DNA of 64,000 nucleotides from Clostridiales bacterium (lineage in GTDB: Bacteria > Bacillota > Clostridia > Peptostreptococcales > Anaerovoracaceae). Shown here piece by piece: positions 18,548 to 28,780 of this stretch. The stretch spans positions 18,945 to 82,944 of the forward strand of contig WRMW01000008.1 of the NCBI GenBank assembly GCA_009776955.1. Direction: 5' to 3'. The notes under the pieces were generated by a model. The model was not told the origin of the DNA and did not search any database. It worked only from the letters and a program-made list of their open reading frames with translations. Both the position numbers and the translations under genes were made by a program. Each line of letters opens with the position of its first letter. Positions within the stretch are counted from its first letter, which is position 1.

Positions 18548-18979
18548 GTGAAGATCGTTCTTGCGTCAGATCACGGCGGGTATCAACTTAAAGAAAGCGT
18601 AAAGGCGGCGCTGGCAGCGCAGGGCCACGAGATAGCCGACCTTGGCACGGACAGCGAGGCGAGCGTGGACTACCCCATTTACGGCAAGGCGGCCGCAGAG
18701 TATGTGGCGTCCGGGAAGGCGGAGCGAGGCATAGTTTTTTGCGGCACGGGCATCGGCATCAGCATCGCGGCGAACAAGGTGCATGGCATCCGTTGCGCCG
18801 TGGCCATGGATGACGAGTGCGTGCGTCTTGCGTCTGCGCACAACCATGCGAACATGCTTGCGATCGGCGGCAGGTTCGTGGATGTTGAAGATGCTCTTCG
18901 TTATATTGACATTTGGCTGGCGACGCCGTGGGATGGAGGTCGGCACGACAACCGCACGGCGATGCTGGATGATATGTGA
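18548..18979 (+). CDS. rpiB: Ribose-5-phosphate isomerase B
   Basis: MKIVLASDHGGYQLKESVK, GIVFCGTGIGISIAANKVHGIRCA. Confidence 0.95.
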   Translation: MKIVLASDHGGYQLKESVKAALAAQGHEIADLGTDSEASVDYPIYGKAAAEYVASGKAERGIVFCGTGIGISIAANKVHGIRCAVAMDDECVRLASAHNHANMLAIGGRFVDVEDALRYIDIWLATPWDGGRHDNRTAMLDDM

Positions 18980-19033
18980 TGATGTGTAAGGTAAGGTAAC
19001 GTTTAGGTAAGAGAGAGGAGCAAAAGAGAAATT

Positions 19034-19663
19034 ATGGCCAATGTATACGTATTCGAGCACCCGCTGATTCAGCACAAGACGGCGCTTATTCGCGACAAGG
19101 ACACGGGGGTAAAGGATTTCCGTCAGCTTGTCCGTGAGATCTCGCTGCTGATGGGCTACGAGGTGATGCACGACCTGCCGCTTCAGGACGTCGAAATCGA
19201 GACGCCTCTGGCAAAGACGACAGTCAAGATGCTCAGCGATAGCAGCCTTGCGCTTGTGCCGATATTGCGTGCGGGGCTCGGCATGGTCGACGGGTTCCTC
19301 GATCTTGTGCCGACGGCGCGTGTCGGGTTTGTCGGCATTTACCGCGACCCGGATTCGCACGAGCCTGTAGAATATTATTGCAAGCTACCTGACGATTTGG
19401 AGAAGCGTCAAGTGATAGTGCTCGACCCGATGCTTGCGACGGGCGGCAGCGCGGCGGCGACGGTGGACTTTATCAAGAAGCGCGGCGGCAAGCGCATCGC
19501 GTTCGTCTGCTTGATAGCGGCGCCCGAGGGCATCGAGGTGCTTAGCGAAGCGCACCCCGACGTGCCTATCTATGTCGCGGCGAAGGACAGCCACCTAAAC
19601 GAGCACGCTTACATCGTGCCGGGGCTCGGCGATGCAGGCGACAGGCTGTATAGCTTGAAATAA
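19034..19663 (+). CDS. upp: Uracil phosphoribosyltransferase
   Basis: [42 protein letters not shown]. Confidence 0.97.
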   Translation: MANVYVFEHPLIQHKTALIRDKDTGVKDFRQLVREISLLMGYEVMHDLPLQDVEIETPLAKTTVKMLSDSSLALVPILRAGLGMVDGFLDLVPTARVGFVGIYRDPDSHEPVEYYCKLPDDLEKRQVIVLDPMLATGGSAAATVDFIKKRGGKRIAFVCLIAAPEGIEVLSEAHPDVPIYVAAKDSHLNEHAYIVPGLGDAGDRLYSLK

Positions 19664-19704
19664 TTGAGAAGTAATCGTGAAATAATTGTCAAATAAGGGA
19701 AATT

Positions 19705-20991
19705 ATGCCGAACAATGTAAATGTATATGATGTGATGGTCGAGCGCGGATTTATCCGCCAGACGACCCACGAGGACGAAATACGAAAGCTGCTTGGCGAG
19801 GAGTCGGTGACGTTCTACGTCGGCTTCGACCCGACGGCGGACTCTTTGCACGTCGGCCACTTCATTCAGGTGATAATAATGATGTGGATGCAGAAGTACG
19901 GCCACACGCCCATAGTGCTTGTGGGCGGCGGAACCACGATGATAGGTGACCCGTCCGGCCGCACGGATATGCGAAACATGATGACGCGCGAGACGATAAT
20001 GGAGAACGGCAGGCGCTTTGTGCAGCTGTTTGAGCGGTTTCTCGAATTTGGCGAGATCGATCCTGACGGGCGGCCTGCTGAGCCGGGCAAGGCAATCCTT
20101 GTGAACAATGCCGACTGGCTGCTCGACCTCAATTATATAGACTTTATACGCGACATAGGCCGGCATTTCTCGGTGAACAATATGCTTCGTGCGGAGTGCT
20201 TCAAGTCACGTATGGAGAAGGGGCTTTCGTTCCTTGAGTTCAATTATATGCTGATGCAGAGCTATGACTTCCTCGAACTGTACAAGCGCCATGGGTGCAA
20301 GATGCAGTTCGGCGGCGACGATCAATGGTCTAATATCATAAGCGGCGTGGACCTCGTGCGTAGGGAATTGAGCGAGCAGGCGTATGGGATGACCTTTGCC
20401 CTGCTTACGACGAGCGAGGGCAAGAAGATGGGCAAGACGCAGGCCGGGGCGTTATGGCTCGACGCGTCCAAGGTAAGCCCGTATGAATTTTATCAATACT
20501 GGCGAAACGTGGAGGACGCCGACGTCCGCACCTGCCTGTCGATGCTGACTTTCTTGCCGATGGACGAGGTGGAGCGTCTGGCGTCGCTCAAGGATGCGGA
20601 GATAAACACCGCCAAAGAGGTGCTTGCCTTCGAGGTGACCAAGCTCGTGCATGGCGAGGATGAAGCGCTGAAGGCGCAGGATGCGGCGCGGGCGCTGTTT
20701 GGCGCGGCCGGCGGTTCGGGAGAGGGCGGCGATATGGAGAACGTGCCGACCACGGAGATCGAGCGCGCGCGGTTTTCCGGCGAAGGCGTAGGGCTTGTGA
20801 ACCTGATGCGCGAGGTCGGGCTGATTTCGAGCAATAGCGAGGGCTTTCGCGCCATAGGGCAGGGCGGCGTTTTCCTCGGCAATGACAAGGTGCAAGACGC
20901 GAAAATGGCCGTTAAGGAAAAGGATTTTACGGACGGCGCCCTTATTGTCAGGAAGGGCAAGAAGGCGTACCATAGGGTGGTGTTGGTGTAG
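19705..20991 (+). CDS. tyrS: Tyrosyl-tRNA synthetase
   Basis: [44 protein letters not shown]. Confidence 0.97.
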   Translation: MPNNVNVYDVMVERGFIRQTTHEDEIRKLLGEESVTFYVGFDPTADSLHVGHFIQVIIMMWMQKYGHTPIVLVGGGTTMIGDPSGRTDMRNMMTRETIMENGRRFVQLFERFLEFGEIDPDGRPAEPGKAILVNNADWLLDLNYIDFIRDIGRHFSVNNMLRAECFKSRMEKGLSFLEFNYMLMQSYDFLELYKRHGCKMQFGGDDQWSNIISGVDLVRRELSEQAYGMTFALLTTSEGKKMGKTQAGALWLDASKVSPYEFYQYWRNVEDADVRTCLSMLTFLPMDEVERLASLKDAEINTAKEVLAFEVTKLVHGEDEALKAQDAARALFGAAGGSGEGGDMENVPTTEIERARFSGEGVGLVNLMREVGLISSNSEGFRAIGQGGVFLGNDKVQDAKMAVKEKDFTDGALIVRKGKKAYHRVVLV

Positions 20992-21030
20992 AGAAGTGCA
21001 GTGTTTGGCCGGCCTGAGGGCGGCCTTTCG

Positions 21031-21138
21031 GGCAGGGCCGGGCCCTGCGCAATGGAGATCTGTGAACCTCGTCAGGCCCGGAAGGGAGCAGCGATAAGCG
21101 GAGTCCTCCATGTGCCGCAGGCTCACCCGGTCCTGCCG
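21031..21138 (+). ncRNA. ffs: Signal recognition particle RNA (4.5S/scRNA, small bacterial type)
   Basis: GTGAACCtCGTCAGGcCCGGAAGGgAGCAGCgataaGcGgA conserved SRP loop, flanked by complementary arms (ggcagggccgggccctgcg / cgcaggctcacccggtcctgcc); immediately upstream of dnaX. Confidence 0.92.
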
Positions 21139-21173
21139 GGAAGACCGCACGAGTAAATATGAGTTGAGGGAAG

Positions 21174-22271
21174 ATGAACGAGAAGGGTTACGAGGCGATT
21201 TATAGGCGGTTTCGGCCGCAGACATTCGGCAAGGTGCTTGGGCAGGCGCATATCGTGCGTGTGCTTGAGCGGCAGATCGCAATGGACGAGACCCTGCACG
21301 CATATATGTTTGCAGGGACGCGAGGGACGGGCAAGACGACAATGGCACGGCTTTTGGCAAAGGGCGTCAACTGCCTTGCGGACGAGGGGAGGCCGTGCGG
21401 CGTATGCGAGAATTGCGAGTCCATCCGCAATGGCACATTTATAGACGTAATAGAGATTGATGCGGCCTCGAACAATGGGGTCGCGGATGTGCGCGAGCTC
21501 GTCAGCTCCGTTGTGTATCCGCCGACGGCAGGGCGGAAGCGGGTGTATATCATCGATGAGGCGCATATGCTTTCGACGGCGGCGAACAATGCGTTCCTCA
21601 AGACTTTGGAGGAGCCGCCGGAGAATACCATCTTTGTGCTTGCGACCACGGAGCCGGGCAAAATGCTTGCGACCATACGTTCGCGTTGCCTTATGTTTGA
21701 GTTCAAACGCGTGCCGGCGGCGGTCATCGCAGACGGCATGAAGGATATTTTAGGCGAGATAGGAATGGAAGCGGACGACGATGCGCTTATGCTTATCGCC
21801 GGGTGCGGGGATGGGAGCGTGCGCGATGCGCTTTCGATACTTGAGCAATGCGTGTCGCTCGGCAAGGACAAGTTCGGGCGGGGCGATGTGCTTGACGCCA
21901 TAGGCGGAGCAGGTGATGAGGCTATCTCGGTTTTGGCGGGCTCGGTGTTTTCCGGCGATGCGGCCGGGGCGCTTGTGAAGTTCAACGAGGTGCTGACGGC
22001 GGGCAAGGACGTACGGCGGGTCATAGAGGAATGGATCGACTATCTGCGTAGTGCGCTGCTGATAAAGTATCTTGACAAGCCGGAGGCCGTGCTTGGGCGG
22101 TCGCTTGAGAGCATCGCGGAGATAAGGGAGCGGACGGCGGCGGTGGACGAGAAGGTCTTGGCGTCGCATATACTAAGGCTGTCGAAGGTTTATAACGAGA
22201 GCAGATGGTCGGCACGGCCAGGGATATTGGCCGAAATGATGATAATTGAGCTAAGCGAAAGTAAGGAGTAA
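21174..22271 (+). CDS. dnaX: DNA polymerase III gamma-type subunit (short, tau-less DnaX)
   Basis: YRRFRPQTFGKVLGQ, GTRGTGKTTMARLLAK, zinc CxxxxxxxxCxxCxxC, VYIIDEAHMLSTAANNAFLKTLEEPP; only 365 aa. Confidence 0.96.
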   Translation: MNEKGYEAIYRRFRPQTFGKVLGQAHIVRVLERQIAMDETLHAYMFAGTRGTGKTTMARLLAKGVNCLADEGRPCGVCENCESIRNGTFIDVIEIDAASNNGVADVRELVSSVVYPPTAGRKRVYIIDEAHMLSTAANNAFLKTLEEPPENTIFVLATTEPGKMLATIRSRCLMFEFKRVPAAVIADGMKDILGEIGMEADDDALMLIAGCGDGSVRDALSILEQCVSLGKDKFGRGDVLDAIGGAGDEAISVLAGSVFSGDAAGALVKFNEVLTAGKDVRRVIEEWIDYLRSALLIKYLDKPEAVLGRSLESIAEIRERTAAVDEKVLASHILRLSKVYNESRWSARPGILAEMMIIELSESKE

Positions 22272-22273
22272 TT

Positions 22274-22660
22274 ATGGGCAAGGGTATGAAAGCAGGCAAG
22301 AAAAGGTCTGGGGGCGGTGCGCCAGGAGGGTTCAAGGCGGGCGGCGGTGGCGGGCAGGCCGCTCAAATGAAGCAGCTTCAGGCGATGCAGGCCGAAATGG
22401 AGCGTATGCAGGAGGAGCTTGACGCCAAGGAAGTCGAAACGACTGCCGGCGGCGGCGCCGTTGCTGTTCGCGTCAACGGGAAAAAGGAGCTCGTGTCCAT
22501 CAAAATCGACCCCGACGTGATGGACAAGGACGATCCCGAAATGCTTGAGGACTTGATTCTTGTCGCTGTCAATGAGGCCCTGCGGCAGATCGAGGAAATG
22601 AGCCAGGCGGGAATGAGCAAGTTGACCGGCGGGCTAGGCCTGCCAGAGGGGTTATTGTAA
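22274..22660 (+). CDS. YbaB/EbfC family nucleoid-associated protein
   Basis: [48 protein letters not shown]; located between dnaX and recR. Confidence 0.95.
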   Translation: MGKGMKAGKKRSGGGAPGGFKAGGGGGQAAQMKQLQAMQAEMERMQEELDAKEVETTAGGGAVAVRVNGKKELVSIKIDPDVMDKDDPEMLEDLILVAVNEALRQIEEMSQAGMSKLTGGLGLPEGLL

Positions 22661-22664
22661 AGCC

Positions 22665-23267
22665 GTGCAGAACTACCCCGCGCCGCTTGCGAAATTGATA
22701 AATGAGCTTGCGAAGCTGCCAGGCGTCGGCGGCAAGACGGCGCAGCGGCTCGCTTTCCATATACTAGCCATGCCCGAAAGCGACGCACTTGGGATTGCCG
22801 AGGCGATTGCCGTGGCAAAGCGTGAGCTCGTCTGCTGCTCGGAATGCGGCAATCTGACGGACATAGAGCCTTGCCATATATGCGAGGACGCAGGGCGCGA
22901 CCGCTCCACTTATTGCGTTGTCGAGTCGCCGCGCGATGTTGTTGTTATTGAGCGAATGAGGGAGTACAAGGGGCTGTACCATATCCTGAACGGCGTCATC
23001 GCGCCGATGTCGGGCGTGGGGCCGGAGGACATAAACCTCGAAAGCCTTATCGTGCGGCTCACCAAGAACGACGAGGCAAAAGAGGTCATTATCGCGACCA
23101 ACCCCAATATCGAGGGCGAGGCGACGGCCATGTATATCGCCCGACTTATCAAGCCTGCGGGCATCAAGGTCACGCGAATCGCCCACGGCGTCCCCATTGG
23201 CGGCGACCTGGAATACACGGACGATGTTACGCTCGCAAAGGCGATAGAGGGCCGGCGGGAACTTTAG
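22665..23267 (+). CDS. recR: Recombination protein RecR
   Basis: [20 protein letters not shown], zinc finger [16 protein letters not shown], Toprim [15 protein letters not shown] start. Confidence 0.97.
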   Translation: MQNYPAPLAKLINELAKLPGVGGKTAQRLAFHILAMPESDALGIAEAIAVAKRELVCCSECGNLTDIEPCHICEDAGRDRSTYCVVESPRDVVVIERMREYKGLYHILNGVIAPMSGVGPEDINLESLIVRLTKNDEAKEVIIATNPNIEGEATAMYIARLIKPAGIKVTRIAHGVPIGGDLEYTDDVTLAKAIEGRREL

Positions 23268-23300
23268 CGGGAGAATTAAGGGAAAGGACGGACATTAGCA

Positions 23301-23852
23301 ATGGACAAAAAAACGATTGGCATTATTGTGGGGAGTTTGCGGCGCGATTCTTATAACAAAAAGGTCGCAGAGTGCCTGGCGGAATTATTGAAGGAGCGTT
23401 TTGAGACAAGGATGCTGGACATCGCCTCCCTCGCGCTGTACAACGAGGATCTGGACAACGACGCAAAGATGCCGCAGGAGTGGCGGAGTTTTCGTCAGGA
23501 CGTGAAGGCGGTGGATGCGGTGCTGTTCGTCACGCCTGAGTACAATCGGTCTGTGCCGGCGGCGCTCAAGAACGCGCTTGACGTGGCCTCGCGGCCTATG
23601 ACCGAGAACGCATGGAAAGGCAAGCCTGGGGCGGCGGTGAGCGTGACACAGGGGAAGATCGGCGGGTTCGGCGCGAATCACCATTTGCGTCAGGCGGCGG
23701 TCTGTCTGAACATTCATATGATGGCGCAGCCAGAGGCGTATATCGGCGGCATCGCGGAAATGATTGGCGAGAACGGCGTCCCCAGTGAGGAGTTTATGGG
23801 ATTTCTGAAAAAATTCGCCAGTGCGTTCGCGAATTGGATTGACAAAAATTGA
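23301..23852 (+). CDS. NADPH-dependent FMN reductase (chromate/quinone reductase family)
   Basis: IGIIVGSLRRDSYNKKVAECLAE, FVTPEYNRSVPAALKNALDVASRP. Confidence 0.9.
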   Translation: MDKKTIGIIVGSLRRDSYNKKVAECLAELLKERFETRMLDIASLALYNEDLDNDAKMPQEWRSFRQDVKAVDAVLFVTPEYNRSVPAALKNALDVASRPMTENAWKGKPGAAVSVTQGKIGGFGANHHLRQAAVCLNIHMMAQPEAYIGGIAEMIGENGVPSEEFMGFLKKFASAFANWIDKN

Positions 23853-23914
23853 TTTGGGCGAAAAATTGCCATGCAAGTGTGGTAGAATGTCCGCATAATT
23901 GAAAAGCGTTTGTG

Positions 23915-24156
23915 TTTCGGCTGATGCGCCTTGGAGGTAGGGTGCGGGAAGCCGGCGAAAAGGGAAGCGGGTGTGAATCCCGCACGGTACCGCCGCTGTA
24001 AACGGGGAGCGAGAGCCGACTCCTGTTATGCCGACAAGAATTGTGCAGTATTTTGTTGGCGGAGCAATGCGACAGGTGGGGCAACCACTGGCAGAAATGT
24101 TGGGAAGGTTGGCTCAAAGCTAAGAACCGTGAGTCAGAAGACCTGCATAAGCGCGC
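23915..24156 (+). promoter_or_regulatory. Cobalamin (AdoCbl-type) riboswitch
   Basis: gggaagcgggtgtgaatcccgcacggtaccgccgctgtaaacgggga, accactggcagaaatgttgggaagg, gagtcagaagacctgc; sits upstream of B12 transport/salvage operon. Confidence 0.9.
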
Positions 24157-24213
24157 ACTGCGAGCCGCCCACGGTTATGGGCGTTGTTTGGGGCGAATTT
24201 GAGAAAAGCAGAG

Positions 24214-24238
24214 AAAGCGGTCTGATGGGCCGCTTTTT
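24214..24238 (+). terminator. Riboswitch-controlled rho-independent terminator
   Basis: aaagcgg-tctgatggg-ccgcttttt between aptamer and btuF start. Confidence 0.75.
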
Positions 24239-24279
24239 GCGTGGCTTCGATATGGGCGCTTCGGACGGGAAGGAGAGTA

Positions 24280-25287
24280 ATGAAGAATAGGTTTGCAAAG
24301 GTAATGATGGCGTTGGCGATGGCTGCGGTTTTGGCGCTTGGGGCGTTCGGGCTTGCGGGGTGTTCGGGGGGTGGCGCGGTAGAGCCTGTGACTACGCCCG
24401 TGCCGATATCGGCGCCCGTCGAGGATATGGGCGATGATGTTGGCGATGGGCTTGTGGTGGTGGACATGATAGGTCGAGAGGTGCGACTTTCCGGGCTGGC
24501 GGAGCGGGTTGTGGCGTTGATGCCCGCCGATGTCGAGACGCTTTACGCCATAGGCGCGGGCGATGTGCTTGTGGGCAGGGGCGAGTATTGCAATTACCCG
24601 CTTGAAGCCTTGGAAGTCCAGTCGGTGCAGTCGGGATTTGAGACGAACACCGAGCAGATAATCGCGCTTGAGCCGGACTTGCTGCTGATGACGAAGTTGG
24701 CGCAGGACGAAGGCCAGATACAGCAGTTTGAGGCGGCGGGCATAGAGGTCTTTGTGACGGACGCGCAGGATATCGAGGGGGTCTATATGGCGATAGGCCT
24801 TATCGGGCAGCTTGTCGGCAAGGAAGCGGAAGCCGAGGCCGTCGTGGGCGATATGAGGGGCGTGCTCACGGACTTGGGCGCACGATCCGCAGCAGCAGTA
24901 GAGGCGGCGGGCGGCGAGCCGGGCACTATATATTTTGAAGTCTCGCCGCTTGAGTTCGGGCTTTGGACGGCGGGCGCCGGCACATTTATGAATGAGGTTG
25001 CGGAGCTTTTGCACCTCAGAAATATTTTTTCCGACGTGTATGACTGGGCGGAGATATCGGAGGAGCAGGTGATTGAGCGTGACCCCGATTATATACTTAC
25101 CGTGGGGATGTATTTCGGGGACGGCCCGACGCCGATAGAGAGCATTCTTTCCAGGCAGGGCTGGGAGAATATCGCCGCCATAAGAAACGAGGCGATCCTG
25201 AACCTGACCGAGGACGAGCTTTCGAGGCCGGGGCCGAGGCTGGCGCTCGGGGCGCAGATGCTTTATGAGTTTGTGTATGGTGGATGA
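24280..25287 (+). CDS. btuF: ABC transporter substrate-binding lipoprotein, BtuF-like (corrinoid)
   Basis: Signal LALGAFGLAGCSGG; VVVDMIGREVRLSGLAERVVALMPADVETLYAIGAGDVLVGRGEYCNYP; downstream of B12 riboswitch. Confidence 0.88.
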   Translation: MKNRFAKVMMALAMAAVLALGAFGLAGCSGGGAVEPVTTPVPISAPVEDMGDDVGDGLVVVDMIGREVRLSGLAERVVALMPADVETLYAIGAGDVLVGRGEYCNYPLEALEVQSVQSGFETNTEQIIALEPDLLLMTKLAQDEGQIQQFEAAGIEVFVTDAQDIEGVYMAIGLIGQLVGKEAEAEAVVGDMRGVLTDLGARSAAAVEAAGGEPGTIYFEVSPLEFGLWTAGAGTFMNEVAELLHLRNIFSDVYDWAEISEEQVIERDPDYILTVGMYFGDGPTPIESILSRQGWENIAAIRNEAILNLTEDELSRPGPRLALGAQMLYEFVYGG

Positions 25288-25308
25288 TAAGGGATAGTTG
25301 CATGGTGG

Positions 25309-26352
25309 ATGATGGGAAATAGCATTGTGAGAAGCGAGACGTTCAGGGCGGCGGACTATGGGTTGTTCGCCGCGCTGACGCTCGGCATATTTGTCGTATG
25401 CGTGGCGGTGGGAAGCGTGAATGTGCCGTTGGGCCATACGGCGGGGGCGCTTTGGAATGCGGTGGCGGGGCAGCCGCAGGCGGAGGGCACGGCTGCGTCC
25501 ATAATACTCACGTCGCGGCTGCCCCGCGTCATATGCGTGGCGCTCGTTGGGGCGTCGCTGTCCATCGGCGGCGGGGCTATGCAGGGCTTGTTGAAAAATC
25601 CGCTTGCGGACGGTACGACGCTAGGCGTGTCTAACGGCGCGGCGTTAGGCGCCGTCTTTGCGATGACCTTCGGCATAGCGATACCGGGCGTGCCGTTCGC
25701 GGGCACTATGGTGATGGCGATTCTATTCGCGTTTCTGTCCCTTATAATTATTCTTTCGCTCGCATACAGGCTCGATTATAGCCTGTCGACAAACACGATA
25801 ATACTCCTGGGCGTGATTTATTCCATGTTCGTCGCGAGCATCGTGTCCCTTTTGACTACTTTCGCGGGGGACAAGGTGCGGAGCATCACGTTTTGGCTAA
25901 TGGGGTCGCTTGCGGGCACGAGCTATGCGGACGCGGCGGTGTTGGCGGTGACCGCGCTCGTGTGCGGGATAATTTTGCTCAAATGCGCGCGGGAGCTAAA
26001 CGCCTTTGCGATAGGCGAGGACAACGCTCGGCATGTGGGGGTGGACGTGCGACGCGTGCGGCTAGTGGTGCTTATCACGGTGTCGGCGCTTATCGGCGTG
26101 TGCGTGTCGGTGGGCGGGACCATAGGGTTCGTCGGGTTGGTGACGCCTCATATGGTGCGGATGGTGGTGGGGCCGAACCACAAAAGGCTTTTGCCAGGCG
26201 TGATGTTCGGCGGGGCGTGCTTCTTGATGCTTGCGGACTTGATAGCGCGGACGATACTTTCGCCTAGGGAGCTGCCCATCGGGGTGGTAACGTCGCTTAT
26301 CGGGGCGGTGGTGTTTTTGGCGATTTTCTTTAGAATGAGGAAGGGGCGGTAA
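25309..26352 (+). CDS. btuC: FecCD-family ABC permease, BtuC-like
   Basis: SRLPRVICVALVGASLSIGGGAMQGLLKNPLADGTTLGVSNGAALGAV; GFVGLVTPHMVRMVVGPNHKRLLP. Confidence 0.93.
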   Translation: MMGNSIVRSETFRAADYGLFAALTLGIFVVCVAVGSVNVPLGHTAGALWNAVAGQPQAEGTAASIILTSRLPRVICVALVGASLSIGGGAMQGLLKNPLADGTTLGVSNGAALGAVFAMTFGIAIPGVPFAGTMVMAILFAFLSLIIILSLAYRLDYSLSTNTIILLGVIYSMFVASIVSLLTTFAGDKVRSITFWLMGSLAGTSYADAAVLAVTALVCGIILLKCARELNAFAIGEDNARHVGVDVRRVRLVVLITVSALIGVCVSVGGTIGFVGLVTPHMVRMVVGPNHKRLLPGVMFGGACFLMLADLIARTILSPRELPIGVVTSLIGAVVFLAIFFRMRKGR

Positions 26353-26357
26353 AGTCA

Positions 26358-27119
26358 ATGCTTGAAGTGCGTAATCTGTCTGTGCGGTATGGCGACCTCG
26401 TGATAGTGGACGAGGTGAGCTTTGGCGTGGGCAGCGGCCAGTGGCTTATGATAGTCGGGCCGAACGGCGCAGGCAAATCGACAATAATCAACGCGATTTC
26501 CGGTGGGGCGCCGTATAGCGGCAGCATCGACTGCATGGGCAGGGACATTAAATCCTATAGGCCGCACGATATCGCGAAAATCATAGGCGTGCTTTCGCAG
26601 AGATATCAGATCAGCTACCCTTTTACGGTGGGCGAGATAGTGCGGCTTGGGCGGTACGCGCATTCAAAGGGCGTTTTTGCCGGCGGGTCGGACGAGGACG
26701 AGACGGCTGTCGAACGTGCCATCGACTTGACGGGCATGAGGCCGTTTTTGAACCAGTCGGCGCTGACGCTTTCGGGCGGTGAGCTCCAGCGGACGTTTCT
26801 GGCTCAGCTGTTCGCACAGGAGCCTAAGATATTGATACTTGACGAGCCGACCAACCACCTCGATTTGGTGTATCAAAAGCAGGTGTTCGCCTTGATAAGC
26901 GAGTGGCTGAAAACGCCGGGGCGGGCGGTGATATCCGTGGTTCACGACCTTTCGCTCGCGCGGGCGTACGGGACGGATGCGTTGCTGCTGCACGAGGGGA
27001 AGGTGGTATCGCAGGGCGCGGCACGGGAGACTCTGTCGCCGGAGAATTTGAACAGCGTCTATGATATGGACGTGTTCGAGTGGATGCGGACCATGTTGGA
27101 GCAGTGGGTTGAGAATTGA
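26358..27119 (+). CDS. btuD: ABC transporter ATP-binding protein, BtuD/FepC-like
   Basis: VGPNGAGKSTIINAISG, LSGGELQRTFLAQLFAQEPKILILDEPTNHLDL. Confidence 0.94.
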   Translation: MLEVRNLSVRYGDLVIVDEVSFGVGSGQWLMIVGPNGAGKSTIINAISGGAPYSGSIDCMGRDIKSYRPHDIAKIIGVLSQRYQISYPFTVGEIVRLGRYAHSKGVFAGGSDEDETAVERAIDLTGMRPFLNQSALTLSGGELQRTFLAQLFAQEPKILILDEPTNHLDLVYQKQVFALISEWLKTPGRAVISVVHDLSLARAYGTDALLLHEGKVVSQGAARETLSPENLNSVYDMDVFEWMRTMLEQWVEN

Positions 27120-27144
27120 GAATGGAGAGTCAGGAGGGAAAGCT

Positions 27145-27672
27145 ATGAGCAAGGGATTGATACATCTGTACATCGGCGATGGCAAGGGCAAGACGACGGC
27201 GGCCATCGGTCTGGCGGTGCGTGCTGCCGGCCGCGAGCGAAAGGTCGTGCTCGCGCAGTTTTTGAAAGGGCGCAAGACCGGCGAGGCGGCTATGCTCGAA
27301 GGGCTTGGCGTAAGCGTCATACGCTCGGAGAAGAATCGGAAGTTTTATTGCAATATGAACGATGATGAGCGCGTTGGCTTCCGTGAGGAACAAGTACGTC
27401 TGCTTGAGGAAGCAAAGGAAGCGGTTTTCGGGGGTACACAGGTCGATCTGTTGGTGCTTGACGAGGCGGTGGATACCTTGGATTTGAATATGCTTGACGA
27501 GGGGGCGCTAAAGGACTTTATTATGCAAAAGCCGGAGGACATGGAGCTCGTGATAACCGGCCGCTCCGCTCCACCGTGGCTTATTGAAATGGCTGACTAT
27601 ATTACGGAAATGAAAAAGCACAAGCACCCATATGACCGTGGCATTGACGCCCGCGAGGGCATAGAGTTTTAG
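27145..27672 (+). CDS. cobA: Corrinoid adenosyltransferase, CobA/CobO/BtuR family
   Basis: LIHLYIGDGKGKTTAAIGLAVRAAGR, LLVLDEAVDTLDLNML, LVITGRSAPPWLIEMADYITEM. Confidence 0.95.
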   Translation: MSKGLIHLYIGDGKGKTTAAIGLAVRAAGRERKVVLAQFLKGRKTGEAAMLEGLGVSVIRSEKNRKFYCNMNDDERVGFREEQVRLLEEAKEAVFGGTQVDLLVLDEAVDTLDLNMLDEGALKDFIMQKPEDMELVITGRSAPPWLIEMADYITEMKKHKHPYDRGIDAREGIEF

Positions 27673-27700
27673 CTGGCGGTACGGAAGGAAGTGTGAACGC

Positions 27701-28780
27701 ATGGACTATAAGAAAGCAATCAATGAAATCAAGGGCGCCGACGAAGCTGCGATGGCGAGCGCGCGCGATTATTGCGATACGCTTATAAAACCGCTCGGCT
27801 CGCTCGGCAGGCTTGAGGAGCTTGCCGTACGGCTTGCGGGCATAACTGGTCAGGTGAGGAACAGATTCGACAATCGTGCAATAGTGGTGATGGCGGCGGA
27901 CAACGGCGTCTGCGCGGAGGGGGTCGCGGCGGCACCGCAGGCGTTCACGCTGTTGCAGGCAATCAATATGACGCGCGGCATCTGCGGCGTTAATGTGTTC
28001 GCCAGTGCGTTCGGGGCAGAGGTCGTCGTCGTCGATATCGGCATAATGACCCCGCCCGCCACGGACGCGATAATAGACAGAAACGTGCGACGTGGCACGG
28101 ACAATATGGCCGTCGGGCCTGCAATGTCAAGGGGCGAGGCGGAGGCAGCAATAGCCGCAGGCTTCGATGTCGCATCGGAGCTTTTCAAAAACGGCTGCGA
28201 CATACTCGGCACTGGCGAAATGGGCATAGGCAACACGACGTCCACGAGCGCGTGCGCCATAGCCTTTCTCGGCATCGTGCCGGAGCTTGCCGTAGGGCGG
28301 GGAGCCGGCCTTACGGACGAAGCGCTTGCAAACAAGGTCGAGGTCGTCAAGCGGGCGCTTGCCGTAAACGCGCCTGACAAAGGCGACCCCGTAGATGTGC
28401 TCGCAAAGGTCGGAGGACTCGATATCGCAGGGCTCGCAGGTTGCTATATCGCAACGGCTTACCATAGAAAGCCCATTCTGATAGACGGCGCGATCTCAGT
28501 TGTCGCCGCCCTGATTGCGGCTCGGCTCTGCCCGCCCGCGAAAGACTTTATGATCGCGACGCACCGCTCGACGGAGCCGTCCTACGACGCAGCCATCGCC
28601 GAATTGGGCTTGAGCCCCTTCCTCGAAATGGAAATGCGGCTTGGCGAAGGCTCGGGCTGTGCGCTTGCTTTCCCGATAATTTCCGCCGCATGTGTTATGA
28701 TAAACGAAATGGGAACTTTCGCAGATATCTCATTTGACGATTCGGTGTTGGTGGACATAAGGGAAGGGACGGAAGAATGA
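27701..28780 (+). CDS. cobT: Nicotinate-nucleotide--dimethylbenzimidazole phosphoribosyltransferase
   Basis: LIKPLGSLGRLEELAVRLAGITG, VVMAADNGVCAEGVAAAPQ, LGTGEMGIGNTTSTSA. Confidence 0.97.
   Translation: MDYKKAINEIKGADEAAMASARDYCDTLIKPLGSLGRLEELAVRLAGITGQVRNRFDNRAIVVMAADNGVCAEGVAAAPQAFTLLQAINMTRGICGVNVFASAFGAEVVVVDIGIMTPPATDAIIDRNVRRGTDNMAVGPAMSRGEAEAAIAAGFDVASELFKNGCDILGTGEMGIGNTTSTSACAIAFLGIVPELAVGRGAGLTDEALANKVEVVKRALAVNAPDKGDPVDVLAKVGGLDIAGLAGCYIATAYHRKPILIDGAISVVAALIAARLCPPAKDFMIATHRSTEPSYDAAIAELGLSPFLEMEMRLGEGSGCALAFPIISAACVMINEMGTFADISFDDSVLVDIREGTEE

Noticed and set aside
24062-24165. Separate ncRNA downstream of the B12 aptamer core
   Set aside because: The ccactggcag and gagtcagaagacctgc segments are the 3' part of the cobalamin riboswitch itself.
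24175-25437. 420-aa ORF on - strand
   Set aside because: Covers the cobalamin leader and is antisense to btuF; low-complexity R/H/P-rich.
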